In this document: in pieces, positions 1-8,920 of the stretch
How the letters are laid out: every line of letters starts with the position of its first letter
How positions within the stretch are numbered: the first letter of the stretch is position 1
DNA from: Oxynema aestuarii AP17
GTDB taxonomy: Bacteria; Cyanobacteriota; Cyanobacteriia; Cyanobacteriales; Laspinemataceae
Length of the DNA: 64,000 bases
Reading direction: 5' to 3'
Assembly (NCBI RefSeq): GCF_012295525.1
Contig: NZ_CP051167.1
Span: 4,323,501 to 4,387,500, forward strand
Program-made: the position numbers and the translations under genes
Notes under the pieces: generated by a model
The model's database searches: none
The model's input: the letters and a program-made list of their open reading frames with translations, nothing else
What the model was told of the DNA's origin: nothing

Positions 1-2
1 GG

Positions 3-518
3 GGAACCGCGCAAGTGAAGAACGAGACCACGGAAATGACGGCCCAGAGTCCGACGGCGGCGGAACTGGAGACATCGGAAACCGAGGCGATGGCGATCGA
101 GGAGTCGGCGGCGATGACGGAAGCCGCCCCCACCGCGCAGACGCCGGAAAGTGCCGCAGAAGCGCCGAGTGCCATGAGTGCGGATGCGCCGGAAACGAGC
201 GAAGTAGCGACGATCGCCGACGAAGCGACGATCGCGGCTTTACAACAGCAGCTTTACGACCAAATTGACCAAAACTGGCAAACCGTGCCGACCTTTGACA
301 TGGATTTGGTCTATGAAGTCAATCTGAGTGAAGACGGCGCGATCGTCGCTTACAAACCCGTTAACGAAACGGCGGAAAGCTTTATCGGTGAAACCCCCCT
401 GCCGAACTTACTCGACGGGGCAGCAGAAGCAGCAACAGTCAGCCCGGTTGCCAAGTTCGTTGTGGTGATGACCCCAAACGGACAACTGCAGGTCAGTCCT
501 TGGATCGATTCTAACTAG
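3..518 (+). CDS. Hypothetical protein, 5' end outside window
   Basis: The frame is open to the left edge of the window; a GTG at 15 is a possible start but the gene probably begins upstream. The first 80 or so visible residues are low complexity, rich in Ala, Glu, Thr and Ser, like a flexible linker. The C-terminal 90 residues look folded: a helix around LYDQIDQNWQ, then beta-rich segments containing VYEVNLSEDGAIVAYKPVN and a last strand near VVVMTPNGQLQVSPW. That shape is loosely reminiscent of TonB C-terminal-like domains, but I do not recognise a named family. It sits upstream of nrtP-narB on the same strand, separated by 354 bp, so membership of a nitrate-assimilation gene set is possible but unproven. 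Confidence 0.6.
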   Translation, partial: GTAQVKNETTEMTAQSPTAAELETSETEAMAIEESAAMTEAAPTAQTPESAAEAPSAMSADAPETSEVATIADEATIAALQQQLYDQIDQNWQTVPTFDMDLVYEVNLSEDGAIVAYKPVNETAESFIGETPLPNLLDGAAEAATVSPVAKFVVVMTPNGQLQVSPWIDSN

Positions 519-560
519 GTTTGCCCGAGTTATACCCTTCTTCCATCTTGCCTGCGATCG

Positions 561-598
561 GTTTCTTCCCTCTCCCGGCCTTCCGGAGAGGGGGAAAC
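561..598. terminator. Long hairpin between the first gene and nrtP
   Basis: CCCTCTCC (568-575) pairs with GGAGAGGG (585-592), and the outer bases GTTTC/GAAAC (561-565 and 594-598) extend the stem past a small bulge. It is followed by an A-rich rather than a T-rich run on the plus strand, so it may be a processing or attenuation hairpin instead of a classic terminator. In the rest of 519-872 I see no convincing gene and no GTA-N8-TAC NtcA box. Confidence 0.4.
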
Positions 599-872
599 CC
601 CAAAAAACAACCCTGAAGACGCCTCCCTGCTTGCCTCCGAGCCCCTGCCGCCCGTCACAGAAAATGCCGTGCAGGATCGCCCGTGAAGGGAACCGTCCCG
701 TTACAAGTTTCACCGTCATTCTCGATTAAGTGGATTTCCCGTTCGATGCCCCGTCCGGCGATCGCCGTGCGACGGGGGGCGATCGGCGATCGCGGACCCC
801 TGGATTGCCGATCCGCGACGACCCCGACCGATTTGAGCTCACCCCAAACTATCAATCATTGCCATAATTGCC

Positions 873-2402
873 ATGCTTGCAGAACTCTGGTCCTTTAGAG
901 GACGCTACAAAATCCTACACCTGACCTGGTTTGCCTTCTTCCTCTCTTTTGTCGTTTGGTTCAACTTCGCTCCATTTGCCACTGCCGTTCAAGAATCGAT
1001 GGGACTCGAACCGTCCCAAGTCCGAACCTTGGCCATTTGTAACGTCGCCCTCACCGTTCCGGCCCGGGTGATTATCGGCATGGTCTTGGACAAATACGGA
1101 CCGCGCATTACCTATTCCCTCCTGTTGATGTATGCGGCGATCCCCTGTTTGGCATTTGCCTTCGCCCAGAACTTCTCCCAGTTGGTGGTCTCGCGTCTGG
1201 CCCTATCGATTGTCGGGGCTGGCTTCGTGATCGGCATCCGCATGGTCGCGGAGTGGTTCCCGCCGAAAGAAATCGGCTTGGCTGAAGGGATTTATGGCGG
1301 TTGGGGCAACTTCGGATCTGCCGGGGCGGCGTTTACCTTACCGACGATCGCCACCATTGCCGCCGTGATGTCCGCCGGGCAAATTAACTGGCGCTTCGCG
1401 ATCGCCCTGACCGGAGTAATCGCCGCCGTTTACGGTGCCATTTACTTCTTTAACGTCCAAGATACGCCCCCGGGCAAAACCTATCACCAGCCGAAACGCC
1501 ACGGCGGTTTGGAAGTCACCACCCGTCGCGACTTCTGGTTGTTGATGCTGATGAACGTTCCCCTGTCCGGAATTCTGGCCGTTCTCGCTTGGCGCTTGAG
1601 TAAAGTAGGTTTTTTCAACACCCCCCAATTGATCCTCGCCTGGCTTGCTTTACTCGGTTTGTACGCCTTCCAAGGGTTCAAATGCTGGGGAGTGAATAAA
1701 GAACTGGTTCTCGGTCAGAAGCGCTATCCCTTAGAAGACCGTTACGAGTTCACTCAAGTGGCGTTACTCGAATTAACTTATATCGTCAATTTCGGTTCCG
1801 AACTGGCGGTGGTGTCGATGCTGCCGACCTTCTTCGAGAATACCTTCGGTTTGAGTAAAGTGTTAGCCGGAGCGATCGCCGCCAGCTATGCCTTTATGAA
1901 CTTAGCGGCCCGTCCCGGTGGGGGCTTGATTTCCGACAAACTCGGCAGCCGCAAACTGACGATGACCGTTCTGACCGGATGTATGGGGATCGGCTACTTC
2001 CTGATGAGTGGGGTGAACGGCAATTGGTGGCTTCCCGGGGCGATCTTGCTGACGATGTGCTGCTCGTTTTTCGTCCAAGCGGGAGAAGGTTCGACCTTCG
2101 CGATCGTGCCGTTAATCAAACGCCGGGTCACCGGACAAGTCGCCGGAAATGTCGGCGCTTACGGCAATGTCGGCGCCGTCGCCTACCTGACCCTGTACAG
2201 CTTGCTGCCCGAAGGCGATCTCGGCAATCAAATTTTCTTCCAAGTCCTCGGCGTCACCTCAATTATTGTCACCTTCCTGTGCGCTTTCTATCTCAAAGAA
2301 CCGAAAGGATCCTTCGCCGCCCACCACGAGGGGGAAGAACTCCATCCTCACGCCGTTAACGAATCCGTCGCCGCCTTCGCCAGCGATCGCCCGGACGCCT
2401 AA
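873..2402 (+). CDS. nrtP: Nitrate/nitrite MFS transporter (NrtP/NarK type)
   Basis: A 509-residue major facilitator protein that imports nitrate and nitrite across the plasma membrane. The first transmembrane segment carries FVVWFNFAPF. The nitrate-signature region follows as EWFPPKEIGLAEGIYGGWGN near residues 128-150, and a second nitrate signature, GNVGAYGNVGAVAY, lies in the C-terminal half, the arrangement of the NNP family. A long hydrophilic loop lies between helices 6 and 7, as in cyanobacterial NrtP. The start is the ATG at 873; no clear Shine-Dalgarno is visible. narB begins 31 bp downstream, so the two are almost certainly co-transcribed. In Synechococcus PCC 7002 this permease replaces the NrtABCD ABC transporter. 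Assignment is firm; nitrate versus nitrite preference cannot be read from sequence. Confidence 0.95.
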   Translation: MLAELWSFRGRYKILHLTWFAFFLSFVVWFNFAPFATAVQESMGLEPSQVRTLAICNVALTVPARVIIGMVLDKYGPRITYSLLLMYAAIPCLAFAFAQNFSQLVVSRLALSIVGAGFVIGIRMVAEWFPPKEIGLAEGIYGGWGNFGSAGAAFTLPTIATIAAVMSAGQINWRFAIALTGVIAAVYGAIYFFNVQDTPPGKTYHQPKRHGGLEVTTRRDFWLLMLMNVPLSGILAVLAWRLSKVGFFNTPQLILAWLALLGLYAFQGFKCWGVNKELVLGQKRYPLEDRYEFTQVALLELTYIVNFGSELAVVSMLPTFFENTFGLSKVLAGAIAASYAFMNLAARPGGGLISDKLGSRKLTMTVLTGCMGIGYFLMSGVNGNWWLPGAILLTMCCSFFVQAGEGSTFAIVPLIKRRVTGQVAGNVGAYGNVGAVAYLTLYSLLPEGDLGNQIFFQVLGVTSIIVTFLCAFYLKEPKGSFAAHHEGEELHPHAVNESVAAFASDRPDA

Positions 2403-2433
2403 ACATCCCTGAAACCCCATCAACCCCTCGATC

Positions 2434-4641
2434 ATGTCTGAATCCACCAAAACTCTGTGTCCCTACTGCGGTGTCGGTTGTGGATTGGAAGTCTCGCCGC
2501 CCGCCGCCCGAGGACAAGCGACCCATCGAGATTCCCAAGGGACTCCCATCTGGAAGGTGAAGGGCGATCGCGCCCATCCCTCCAGCGAGGGCATGGTGTG
2601 CGTCAAAGGTGCCACCGTCAGCGAATCTCTCAGTAAAAATCGACTCAAAGCGCCGATGATGCGCGAGTCCCTCGATCGCCCCTTCCGGCGGGTCAGTTGG
2701 GACGAAGCCCTCGACGCGATCGTGCGACGCCTGCAAACGGTGCGCTTTACCCAAGGCCCCGAAGCCATCTGCATGTACGGTTCCGGTCAATTCCAAACCG
2801 AGGACTACTACATCGCCCAAAAACTCCTCAAAGGTTGTCTGGGAACCAACAACTTCGACGCCAACTCGCGCCTGTGCATGTCCTCGGCGGTCGCGGGCTA
2901 CATTCAAAGCTTCGGGTCCGACGGTCCGCCGCCGTGCTACGACGATTTAGAGAAAACCGATTGCGCCTTTCTGATCGGCACCAATACCGCCGAATGCCAC
3001 CCGATCGTCTTCAACCGCTTACGCAAGCATCACAAGCGCAACAAGCACGTCAAGCTGATCGTCGTCGATCCCCGGCGCACCAGTACCGCCGAAGTCGCCG
3101 ACTTGCACCTGGCGATTAAACCGGGAACCGATATCGACCTGCTCAACGGGATCGCCCATCTGTTATTAAAAGCAGGGGATCTCAACACTCTCTTTATCGA
3201 CGAATGTACTTCCGGCTTTGCCCAATACGCCCAAATTCTGGAGCATTATCCCCCGGATGCGGTTGCCGATCGCTGCGGAATTTCCATCGAAGATTTAGAA
3301 ACCGCCGCCCGCTACTGGGGCGAGTCCGATCGCGTTTTGTCCCTGTGGTCGATGGGAATGAACCAATCGAGTGAAGGGACGGCGAAAGTTCGCACCCTGA
3401 TTAATTTGCACCTGATGACGGCTCAAATCGGACGTCCGGGGGCCGGACCGTTCTCCCTGACGGGTCAGCCCAATGCGATGGGGGGTCGCGAAGCCGGGGG
3501 CTTGGCGAATTTACTCCCCGGTTATCGGTTGGTGAAAAATGCCGAACACCGCCGGGAAATCGAACAGTTCTGGGAGGTGCCCCCCGGTCGCATTGCTCCC
3601 GAGGTCGGGCGCACGGCGTGGGAGATGATAACGGGTTTGGAAACGGGAGAGGTCGGCGTTTTGTGGATTGCGGCGACCAATCCGGCGGTGAGTATGCCGG
3701 ATCTGGAACGGACGAAAGCGGCGTTGAGGCGATCGCCGTTCACGATTTATCAAGATGCCTACTATCCCACGGAAACCGCCGAATTCGCCCACGTGATTTT
3801 ACCGGCGGCCCAGTGGAGCGAAAAAACTGGGGTGATGACCAATTCCGAACGCACGGTCACTTTATGTCCCGCTTTTCGCCGTCCCCCGGGACAAGCGCGC
3901 CCAGATTGGGAGATTTTTGCGGAGGTCGGGCGGCGTTTGGGCTTTCGCGAACAGTTCGCGTTTGCCAATTCGGCGGAGGTTTACGCTGAATTTGTGCGCG
4001 TCACCCGCGATCGCGTCTGCGACATGACGGGAATCAGCCACGCCCGCTTACTCGAACAAGGACCGATCCAGTGGCCCTGTCCCCTGGAAGAGACCGAAAT
4101 CGCCAATCCGCCGAATCTCAAGCGGCTTTATAGCGATTGGCGCTTTCCCACCCCCGACGGTCGCGCCCGCTTTGCGGCTTACCATTCTAAAGGACTCGCC
4201 GAACCGCCGAACCCCGATTATCCTTTTGTGTTGACCACCGGGCGCCTGTACGGTCACTGGCACACCCAAACCCGTACCGGACGGATCGAGAAAACGACCA
4301 AGATGCATCCCAATCCTTTTATTGAAATTCACCCGCGCCATGCGACTCAGTTGGGGATTGCGGATGGGGAGATGGTGGAGGTGCGATCGCGTCGCGGTCA
4401 CGCCCGTTTTCCTGCTAAAATTACTCGGGCGATCGCCCCCGGAACCGTCTTCGTCCCCATGCACTGGGGCGCCCTGTGGGCCGACAACGCCGAAGCCAAC
4501 GCCCTCACCCACCCTCACGCCTGTCCTGACTCGGGTCAACCGGAATTAAAAGCTTGCGCCGTCGCCTTAGCCAAAGTCACTGACGCTAACCAAACTGTCG
4601 CCACGGAAGTGACCCTTCCCGTTCCGGCTCTGACGTCGTAA
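2434..4641 (+). CDS. narB: Ferredoxin-nitrate reductase
   Basis: A 735-residue molybdopterin oxidoreductase that reduces nitrate to nitrite with ferredoxin in the cytoplasm. The N-terminus has the 4Fe-4S motif [12 protein letters not shown] (Cys9, Cys12, Cys16) with the fourth ligand in MVCVKGA (Cys56). The central molybdopterin segments include [10 protein letters not shown] and [20 protein letters not shown], and the C-terminal molydopterin-dinucleotide-binding domain contains [18 protein letters not shown]. Length matches cyanobacterial NarB (about 710-740). It follows nrtP by 31 bp on the same strand, and the maturation factor narM lies 0.7 kb downstream, which supports assimilatory nitrate reductase rather than formate dehydrogenase. 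Confidence 0.96.
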   Translation: MSESTKTLCPYCGVGCGLEVSPPAARGQATHRDSQGTPIWKVKGDRAHPSSEGMVCVKGATVSESLSKNRLKAPMMRESLDRPFRRVSWDEALDAIVRRLQTVRFTQGPEAICMYGSGQFQTEDYYIAQKLLKGCLGTNNFDANSRLCMSSAVAGYIQSFGSDGPPPCYDDLEKTDCAFLIGTNTAECHPIVFNRLRKHHKRNKHVKLIVVDPRRTSTAEVADLHLAIKPGTDIDLLNGIAHLLLKAGDLNTLFIDECTSGFAQYAQILEHYPPDAVADRCGISIEDLETAARYWGESDRVLSLWSMGMNQSSEGTAKVRTLINLHLMTAQIGRPGAGPFSLTGQPNAMGGREAGGLANLLPGYRLVKNAEHRREIEQFWEVPPGRIAPEVGRTAWEMITGLETGEVGVLWIAATNPAVSMPDLERTKAALRRSPFTIYQDAYYPTETAEFAHVILPAAQWSEKTGVMTNSERTVTLCPAFRRPPGQARPDWEIFAEVGRRLGFREQFAFANSAEVYAEFVRVTRDRVCDMTGISHARLLEQGPIQWPCPLEETEIANPPNLKRLYSDWRFPTPDGRARFAAYHSKGLAEPPNPDYPFVLTTGRLYGHWHTQTRTGRIEKTTKMHPNPFIEIHPRHATQLGIADGEMVEVRSRRGHARFPAKITRAIAPGTVFVPMHWGALWADNAEANALTHPHACPDSGQPELKACAVALAKVTDANQTVATEVTLPVPALTS

Positions 4642-4657
4642 CAATTCTTAAAATACG

Positions 4658-4707
4658 AGAGACGAGACAGCCCGTAGATTACGAAATAACTGCTGTCATT
4701 CGTCTCT
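4658..4707 (+). terminator. Hairpin after narB
   Basis: AGAGACGA (4658-4665) pairs with TCGTCTCT (4700-4707), and GACAG (4666-4670) pairs with CTGTC (4693-4697), giving a 13-bp interrupted stem between narB and the PsiE-like gene. No strong T-run follows, so it could be an mRNA-stability element or partial terminator. Confidence 0.45.
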
Positions 4708-4722
4708 TGCGATTACATCTCC

Positions 4723-5190
4723 ATGCGGAAATTGCGAAAGTTCTTAAATAGCCTCGAATTTTTGGTTGACGATTCGACTTTTCTGCACGTTATCGAAAAC
4801 ATTCAAAATATCGTCGCTAAAATTCTATCGCTCGTCATGATCGTAGTAATTTTAGTTGCCGTTTTCGATTTAATTATTTTTCTCGGCAATATGCTGTTTT
4901 TTTCCCGAACAGAATTTATCGAAAAACAGTTATTTGAAATCTTCGGGTTGTTTTTGAATTTGCTTATTTCCATTGAGATCTTAGAGAACATCACGGCTTA
5001 CTTAAAAAAACACACCCTTCAAGTCGAGTTAGTGATTGTCACCTCTCTCATTGCCGTCGCCCGTAAGATTATTATCTTCAGCTTTGAAAAGTATTCGGGA
5101 ACGGACTTACTCGGATTGGGAATAGCTATTTTTGCCCTCTCAATCGGTTACTGGATTATCCGTCAAATGAATAGCAAGCGTGAGGCTTGA
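4723..5190 (+). CDS. PsiE-like membrane protein
   Basis: A 155-residue integral membrane protein with about four hydrophobic helices (near residues 32-55, 65-90, 98-118 and 125-145). The charged ILENITAYLKKH segment and VARKIIIF motif between helices are typical of the phosphate-starvation-inducible PsiE family. The molecular function of that family is unknown. Base composition is more AT-rich than the flanking nar genes, which may mean an independent history. It lies 81 bp after narB, beyond a hairpin, and before narM; whether it belongs to the nitrate operon is uncertain. Confidence 0.75.
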   Translation: MRKLRKFLNSLEFLVDDSTFLHVIENIQNIVAKILSLVMIVVILVAVFDLIIFLGNMLFFSRTEFIEKQLFEIFGLFLNLLISIEILENITAYLKKHTLQVELVIVTSLIAVARKIIIFSFEKYSGTDLLGLGIAIFALSIGYWIIRQMNSKREA

Positions 5191-5244
5191 GGGAAAAAGG
5201 CAACAGGCAAAATTCAAGGCAAATCAACAATAGAAATCAGTAGT

Positions 5245-5261
5245 GCAGGCATCTTGCCTGC
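5245..5261. repeat. Dispersed palindrome, copy 1
   Basis: GCAGGCA-TCT-TGCCTGC is a perfect 7-bp inverted repeat with a 3-nt centre. Related palindromes (GCGGGCA-AGA-TGCCCGC type) occur at 26240, 30544 and 42492, all intergenic. Confidence 0.75.
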
Positions 5262-5289
5262 TTCTTGGATCTCCCAAATGCTCTCAATT

Positions 5290-5349
5290 TAAACTCTAAA
5301 ATCTAAAACTCTAAAATCTAAAACTCTAAAATCTGAAATTCTAAGATCT
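5290..5349. repeat. 15-bp short tandem repeat ahead of narM
   Basis: Four near-identical units of the type AAAACTCTAAAATCT (5290-5304, 5305-5319, 5320-5334, and a diverged 5335-5349) end about 10 bp before the narM ATG. Similar CTAAAATCTAAA tracts precede the ATG at 30622, and their complements or relatives sit in other intergenic spaces. They resemble the short tandemly repeated repetitive sequences of filamentous cyanobacteria. Confidence 0.85.
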
Positions 5350-5359
5350 AAAATTTTCC

Positions 5360-5827
5360 ATGTCTGAATTTTTTCAATTTGAATCGGATTTTGTAGAATC
5401 TCTACGCTGTATTCCCATGCAAGTTCGCTACAAACTCGATACTTGTGGCGTTAAACTTAAATTGGCTCACTGGCATCAATTCCCCGAAAGCGTGCGTCAA
5501 GATTTAGTCGATCGCCCCTGCCAGAATGCGGGGGAAATTGATGCCTATCGTCACGAATTACAACAACAAGTTTTACAGTACAACGATCGCCCCGCCAAAG
5601 ATTTAGACGTCGATCCGAATCCACCGTGGTTGAATCCTGCCGAAGTTCCCGAAGCCGTGGGAGAAAAAGCCCGGGAATTTAACGTTAACTTAACGGTGAA
5701 ACAGTGGCAAACTCTCACCCCCCTACAGCGTTTTGCCTTAATTAAACTCAGTCGGTCGGGACATGAAAACCGTAACTTTCTGCCCGCCTTACGCGAGTTC
5801 GGCCTCGCCAATTCCGTGCAAGATTAA
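5360..5827 (+). CDS. narM: Nitrate reductase-associated protein NarM
   Basis: A 155-residue soluble protein of the cyanobacterial nitrate-reductase-associated family. NarM is required for active NarB in Synechococcus elongatus, probably acting in maturation or cofactor insertion (known for the family). Recognisable conserved blocks are FQFESDFVESLRCIPMQVRY at the N-terminus, GVKLKLAHWHQ, WLNPAEVPEAV and LTPLQRFALIKLSRSGHENR. The start is the ATG at 5360, directly after the 15-bp tandem repeats. It follows narB with one gene between, on the same strand, consistent with its role. The gene ends 27 bp from the convergent methyl-accepting protein. Confidence 0.85.
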   Translation: MSEFFQFESDFVESLRCIPMQVRYKLDTCGVKLKLAHWHQFPESVRQDLVDRPCQNAGEIDAYRHELQQQVLQYNDRPAKDLDVDPNPPWLNPAEVPEAVGEKAREFNVNLTVKQWQTLTPLQRFALIKLSRSGHENRNFLPALREFGLANSVQD

Positions 5828-5854
5828 CACAATTTTTTATAGAAAATAACTCGA

Positions 5855-7213
5855 TTAGACCATAGTTTTTAAGTCGATTGCGACTTGATTGAGCTGTTGC
5901 ACGCCTTCTTTAATTTGACCGATACCTTGCACGTTTTCTACCGTGGTGCGATCGATGGCATTCATGGCTTCAAAGAGTTGTTGAATGGCGATCGCCTGTT
6001 GTTCGGCCCGTTGCGAAATCGTCTGGCTGCTGTGGAGGACCCGGGCGATCGCGCGATCCACCTCTTCAAAGGAGGCGATCGTATGGTCGAGAACGGTGAG
6101 GGCCTCGTCGAGGGTTTGACGGCCCTCATTCATCGCCATTTCCGTTGTCGCAGTCGCCTGTCGGATTTCGTCGGCAATTGTCCGAATTTGTTGGGTCGAA
6201 CGATGACTCTCGTCAGCGAGTTTGCGAATTTCGCTGGCGACAATCCCGAACCCTTGCCCTCCTTGAGTCACGCGACTGGCTTCGATGGACGCATTGAGCG
6301 CCAGTAAGTGGGTTTGAGTGGCAAAATGACTGACGGTTTGAGAGATTTGATGAATATTTGCAGTGCGATCGCTCAATTGGGCAATCTGGATGGCAATTTC
6401 GCCGACCCGAGTCTTGAGTTCTCTCATTTGCATGAGAGTTTGTGGAATTTGCTCGATTTGACTGGCGACCAAGTCCGTGACTTCCGATGCTGCCTCTTGA
6501 GTTCGTTCCGCTTCTTTGGCACAAGAAATAGAGGTGCTACTTAATTCACTGGCGGTGGTGGTTGTTTGTTTGACCGAACTCGCTTGCAAGCTGGCGATCT
6601 CGTCATATTCGGTCAAACTCGAAGCAATTTCTGTGGAGGAACTGGCGATCGTACTAATATTATTTTTTAGCTGAATCTGAAGGACTCTAACGAGTAGGTA
6701 AATTCCGATTAAGACGAGTAAGTTTAACCCAAATAAAATTAATTGGCTGTTTTTGGAAACTCTCACTTTTTCTTGAGCGAATTCTTCAGCCGCATGAGTG
6801 GCTGCATCAGTTAATTTGAAAAAAACTTCACTTTCTTCTAACAAGGCTTGACGCCATTGCGGATTTTCCCTCGCCCTGGCGATCGTCGTTTTTAAAAGCT
6901 GCCATTCTCGTTCGACTCGTTGCATTTTTTCTAAAAAGTGGGGGTCTTGAGGCTCGGGAAGTCCTAAATCTGGATCGGATCGAATCAAACCATTGATAAT
7001 GCGATCGAGTTCGTCGATTAAACCGGGTTGCGGTAAATTTACTAGTTCTAGTTTGACGAGACGCTGGGTTCCTCCGCGAACAATCCCGGTATAATTAACT
7101 ACGCGACCGTCATCGGTCATGCGATCGACGAGGGAGTAAATTGCAATGACATTGACGATCGCAAAACTGAGAAGAATTAAGGCAGAGTCTCGCAATCTTT
7201 TCGTGATTTTCAT
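5855..7213 (-). CDS. Methyl-accepting chemotaxis-like transducer
   Basis: About 452 residues from the ATG at 7213 (MKITKRLRDS); the frame is open further upstream, but the extra residues are not hydrophobic and the transmembrane helix ILLSFAIVNVIAIYSL directly follows this start. A periplasmic four-helix-like sensor region with GIVRGGTQRLVKLEL recalls type IV pili-type (PilJ) sensor domains. A second helix (LILFGLNLLVLIGIYLLV) leads into a cytoplasmic signalling domain without an obvious HAMP. The hairpin tip HLLALNASIEASR and GFGIVASEIRKLADES are canonical. It probably signals to a CheA/CheW system for pilus motility or phototaxis encoded elsewhere. It is convergent with narM. Confidence 0.9.
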   Translation of the reverse strand: MKITKRLRDSALILLSFAIVNVIAIYSLVDRMTDDGRVVNYTGIVRGGTQRLVKLELVNLPQPGLIDELDRIINGLIRSDPDLGLPEPQDPHFLEKMQRVEREWQLLKTTIARARENPQWRQALLEESEVFFKLTDAATHAAEEFAQEKVRVSKNSQLILFGLNLLVLIGIYLLVRVLQIQLKNNISTIASSSTEIASSLTEYDEIASLQASSVKQTTTTASELSSTSISCAKEAERTQEAASEVTDLVASQIEQIPQTLMQMRELKTRVGEIAIQIAQLSDRTANIHQISQTVSHFATQTHLLALNASIEASRVTQGGQGFGIVASEIRKLADESHRSTQQIRTIADEIRQATATTEMAMNEGRQTLDEALTVLDHTIASFEEVDRAIARVLHSSQTISQRAEQQAIAIQQLFEAMNAIDRTTVENVQGIGQIKEGVQQLNQVAIDLKTMV

Positions 7214-7453
7214 GGCCGAAGCACAGAGCAGTTTTTTTAGTTTACAGCTTTTATCTTTTTTGCTGTTAATAGATCGTGAAATGTCGGGAAATGGTAACTG
7301 TTTATTTTTTAAAGAGATTGAGGGGGATTGAGAGCCAGCGATCGCCGATGGAGCGATCGACATGATTCTCTTGTGGAAAAAAGCGACGATCGCCGATTGC
7401 GATCGATAAGAACTGAGGGCAGGTTTAAAGCTATTAATTGAAGACAAGTGTGT

Positions 7454-7483
7454 CCCGGTCTTTTCGAGTCACCGGGTCTTTTT
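7454..7483 (+). terminator. Orphan intrinsic terminator
   Basis: CCCGGT (7454-7459) pairs with ACCGGG (7471-7476) and is followed by TCTTTTT, a good plus-strand terminator. No plus-strand gene ends here; the upstream sequence is antisense to the 5' region of the methyl-accepting gene. It may end a small RNA. Confidence 0.45.
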
Positions 7484-8850
7484 ACTTAGGCAGAACCCCG
7501 ATCGCCGCGCCGGGTGCGATCGCGTGCCGAGAGCGTGGTACTCCCCTGCTTCCCTAGATGGATCTCACTGAAATTCGCTGCAATGCACCCGGCTTATGAG
7601 TTTTTTTGGTACTTTTCCTCACTTTTCGGAGATCGATGCATCTCATTTCGATCGATGGGGCGGGCGATCGCGGGTCCGTTTGAAGGGAGTTTTATATAGA
7701 TTGAAGCACTCTTGAGGAGAGTAAAAAATTCACGGAATCATCGTTTTCAGTATTCTTGGCGAGTCGGTTTGTGCGTTGGCAATGGGGGGTATGGAGAAAC
7801 ACGGAGCGCCACCTCCGCAATAACCGAGGGGCGATCGAGTCTCTCGAAAATCCCTTACTGAGATCCGCGTTCGTCACGTCGCCGCTTCTAAGTGAGTGGC
7901 GATCGCCCGTGTCGATTTGATTTAAACAAGCTGACTTAAGTCACACATGGCTCCGATCGAAAGCAAAAACTGACCCGCACGGAGCCGATCTTCAATGTCT
8001 TAGAAAATGGTAAGGTCGGTTTCGACGGACACCTCAGCAGGGGAAGAATAAGGAGCTTCTAGGGATAAACAAATCCCGTTTGACGGCGATGAGTTCCTTG
8101 GAATAGGGTAGGAAGTTATCGCATTAGAGAGGCGATCGCCAAACAGCGATCCCTAGGTATTGTCTGTCCTGGAGATCGAAAAAGCAACTCGATGTTTACC
8201 CGGCTCGAAAGCGCGGGATTGAGGGGAGCGAGCCATCGTTAGGAACAGTTGTATCCAGGGTTGTAGAAGGGACTCGAAGCGCGAGACAGCAAGGGGAAGA
8301 GGGCGATCGTGCGATCGCGAACCCCCGAAAGCATCGCGCTCAAGAAAGGAGAACTTTTGACAACGAGACGAACTATCGAAAAGGTAAGCCCTTGTCAATT
8401 TGTTGCCAAGAAGAGTTAGAATATTTAGTCTACTGAGTGCAATCAGATCGCGCGACGGGAATTGAAGCCGACGAGGACGAAGGGTGCGATGTTTGCGAAG
8501 CGATTCGTCAATATATTCAAAATCAAAAAGCAAAATCAAAAAGCTCTCGCTCTTTTGAAGTCCTTGGAGCGTTCCCCAGGTTGCCGATTGTCACTTGCAC
8601 CTCGATCGGAAGTCACGGTAGTGGCTTCTCTCTCAGATGATTAGAAATTCGCTGCTTTTGGGAGATGGCGAGAGCAATGAGTGAAAAATTGGTTTGCGCC
8701 ATCAAAGTATCTTCGGCACGAGAGAAGCGATGATTTTCTCTTTCGATCTCCTCTAGCCTATAATGGCGAAATCATCTACTTGTCTGAGATGATAGGAAAG
8801 CGCAAGTGACTCTATAGGTGTAAAGTTTTGTGGCAGGGAAATCTCACCCG
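7484..8850. other. Long intergenic stretch, no convincing gene
   Basis: About 1.4 kb between the methyl-accepting gene and the STAND protein. Open frames here are short, overlap on both strands and have no family features or good ribosome-binding sites. HIP1 sites are frequent. A TATAAT at 8759-8764 lacks a good -35 element. I see no RNA gene I can name. Confidence 0.55.
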
Positions 8851-8879
8851 TTCACAAACCCCTAGAAACAGAGTATACT
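8851..8879 (+). promoter_or_regulatory. Sigma-70-type promoter for the STAND gene
   Basis: TTCACA (8851-8856), a 17-bp spacer and TATACT (8874-8879) form a near-consensus promoter. Transcription would start near 8886, leaving a leader of about 35 nt before the TTG start at 8921, which is preceded by the purine-rich AAAGGCGGG. Confidence 0.6.
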
Positions 8880-8920
8880 GGACTCAGTAGTTTATCTTTT
8901 GTAAAGGCGGGACAAAAACC

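Noticed and set aside
8153-8644. Overlapping ORFs of 60-128 codons on both strands
   Set aside because: No family features, no ribosome sites, conflicting strands and HIP1-driven codon patterns.
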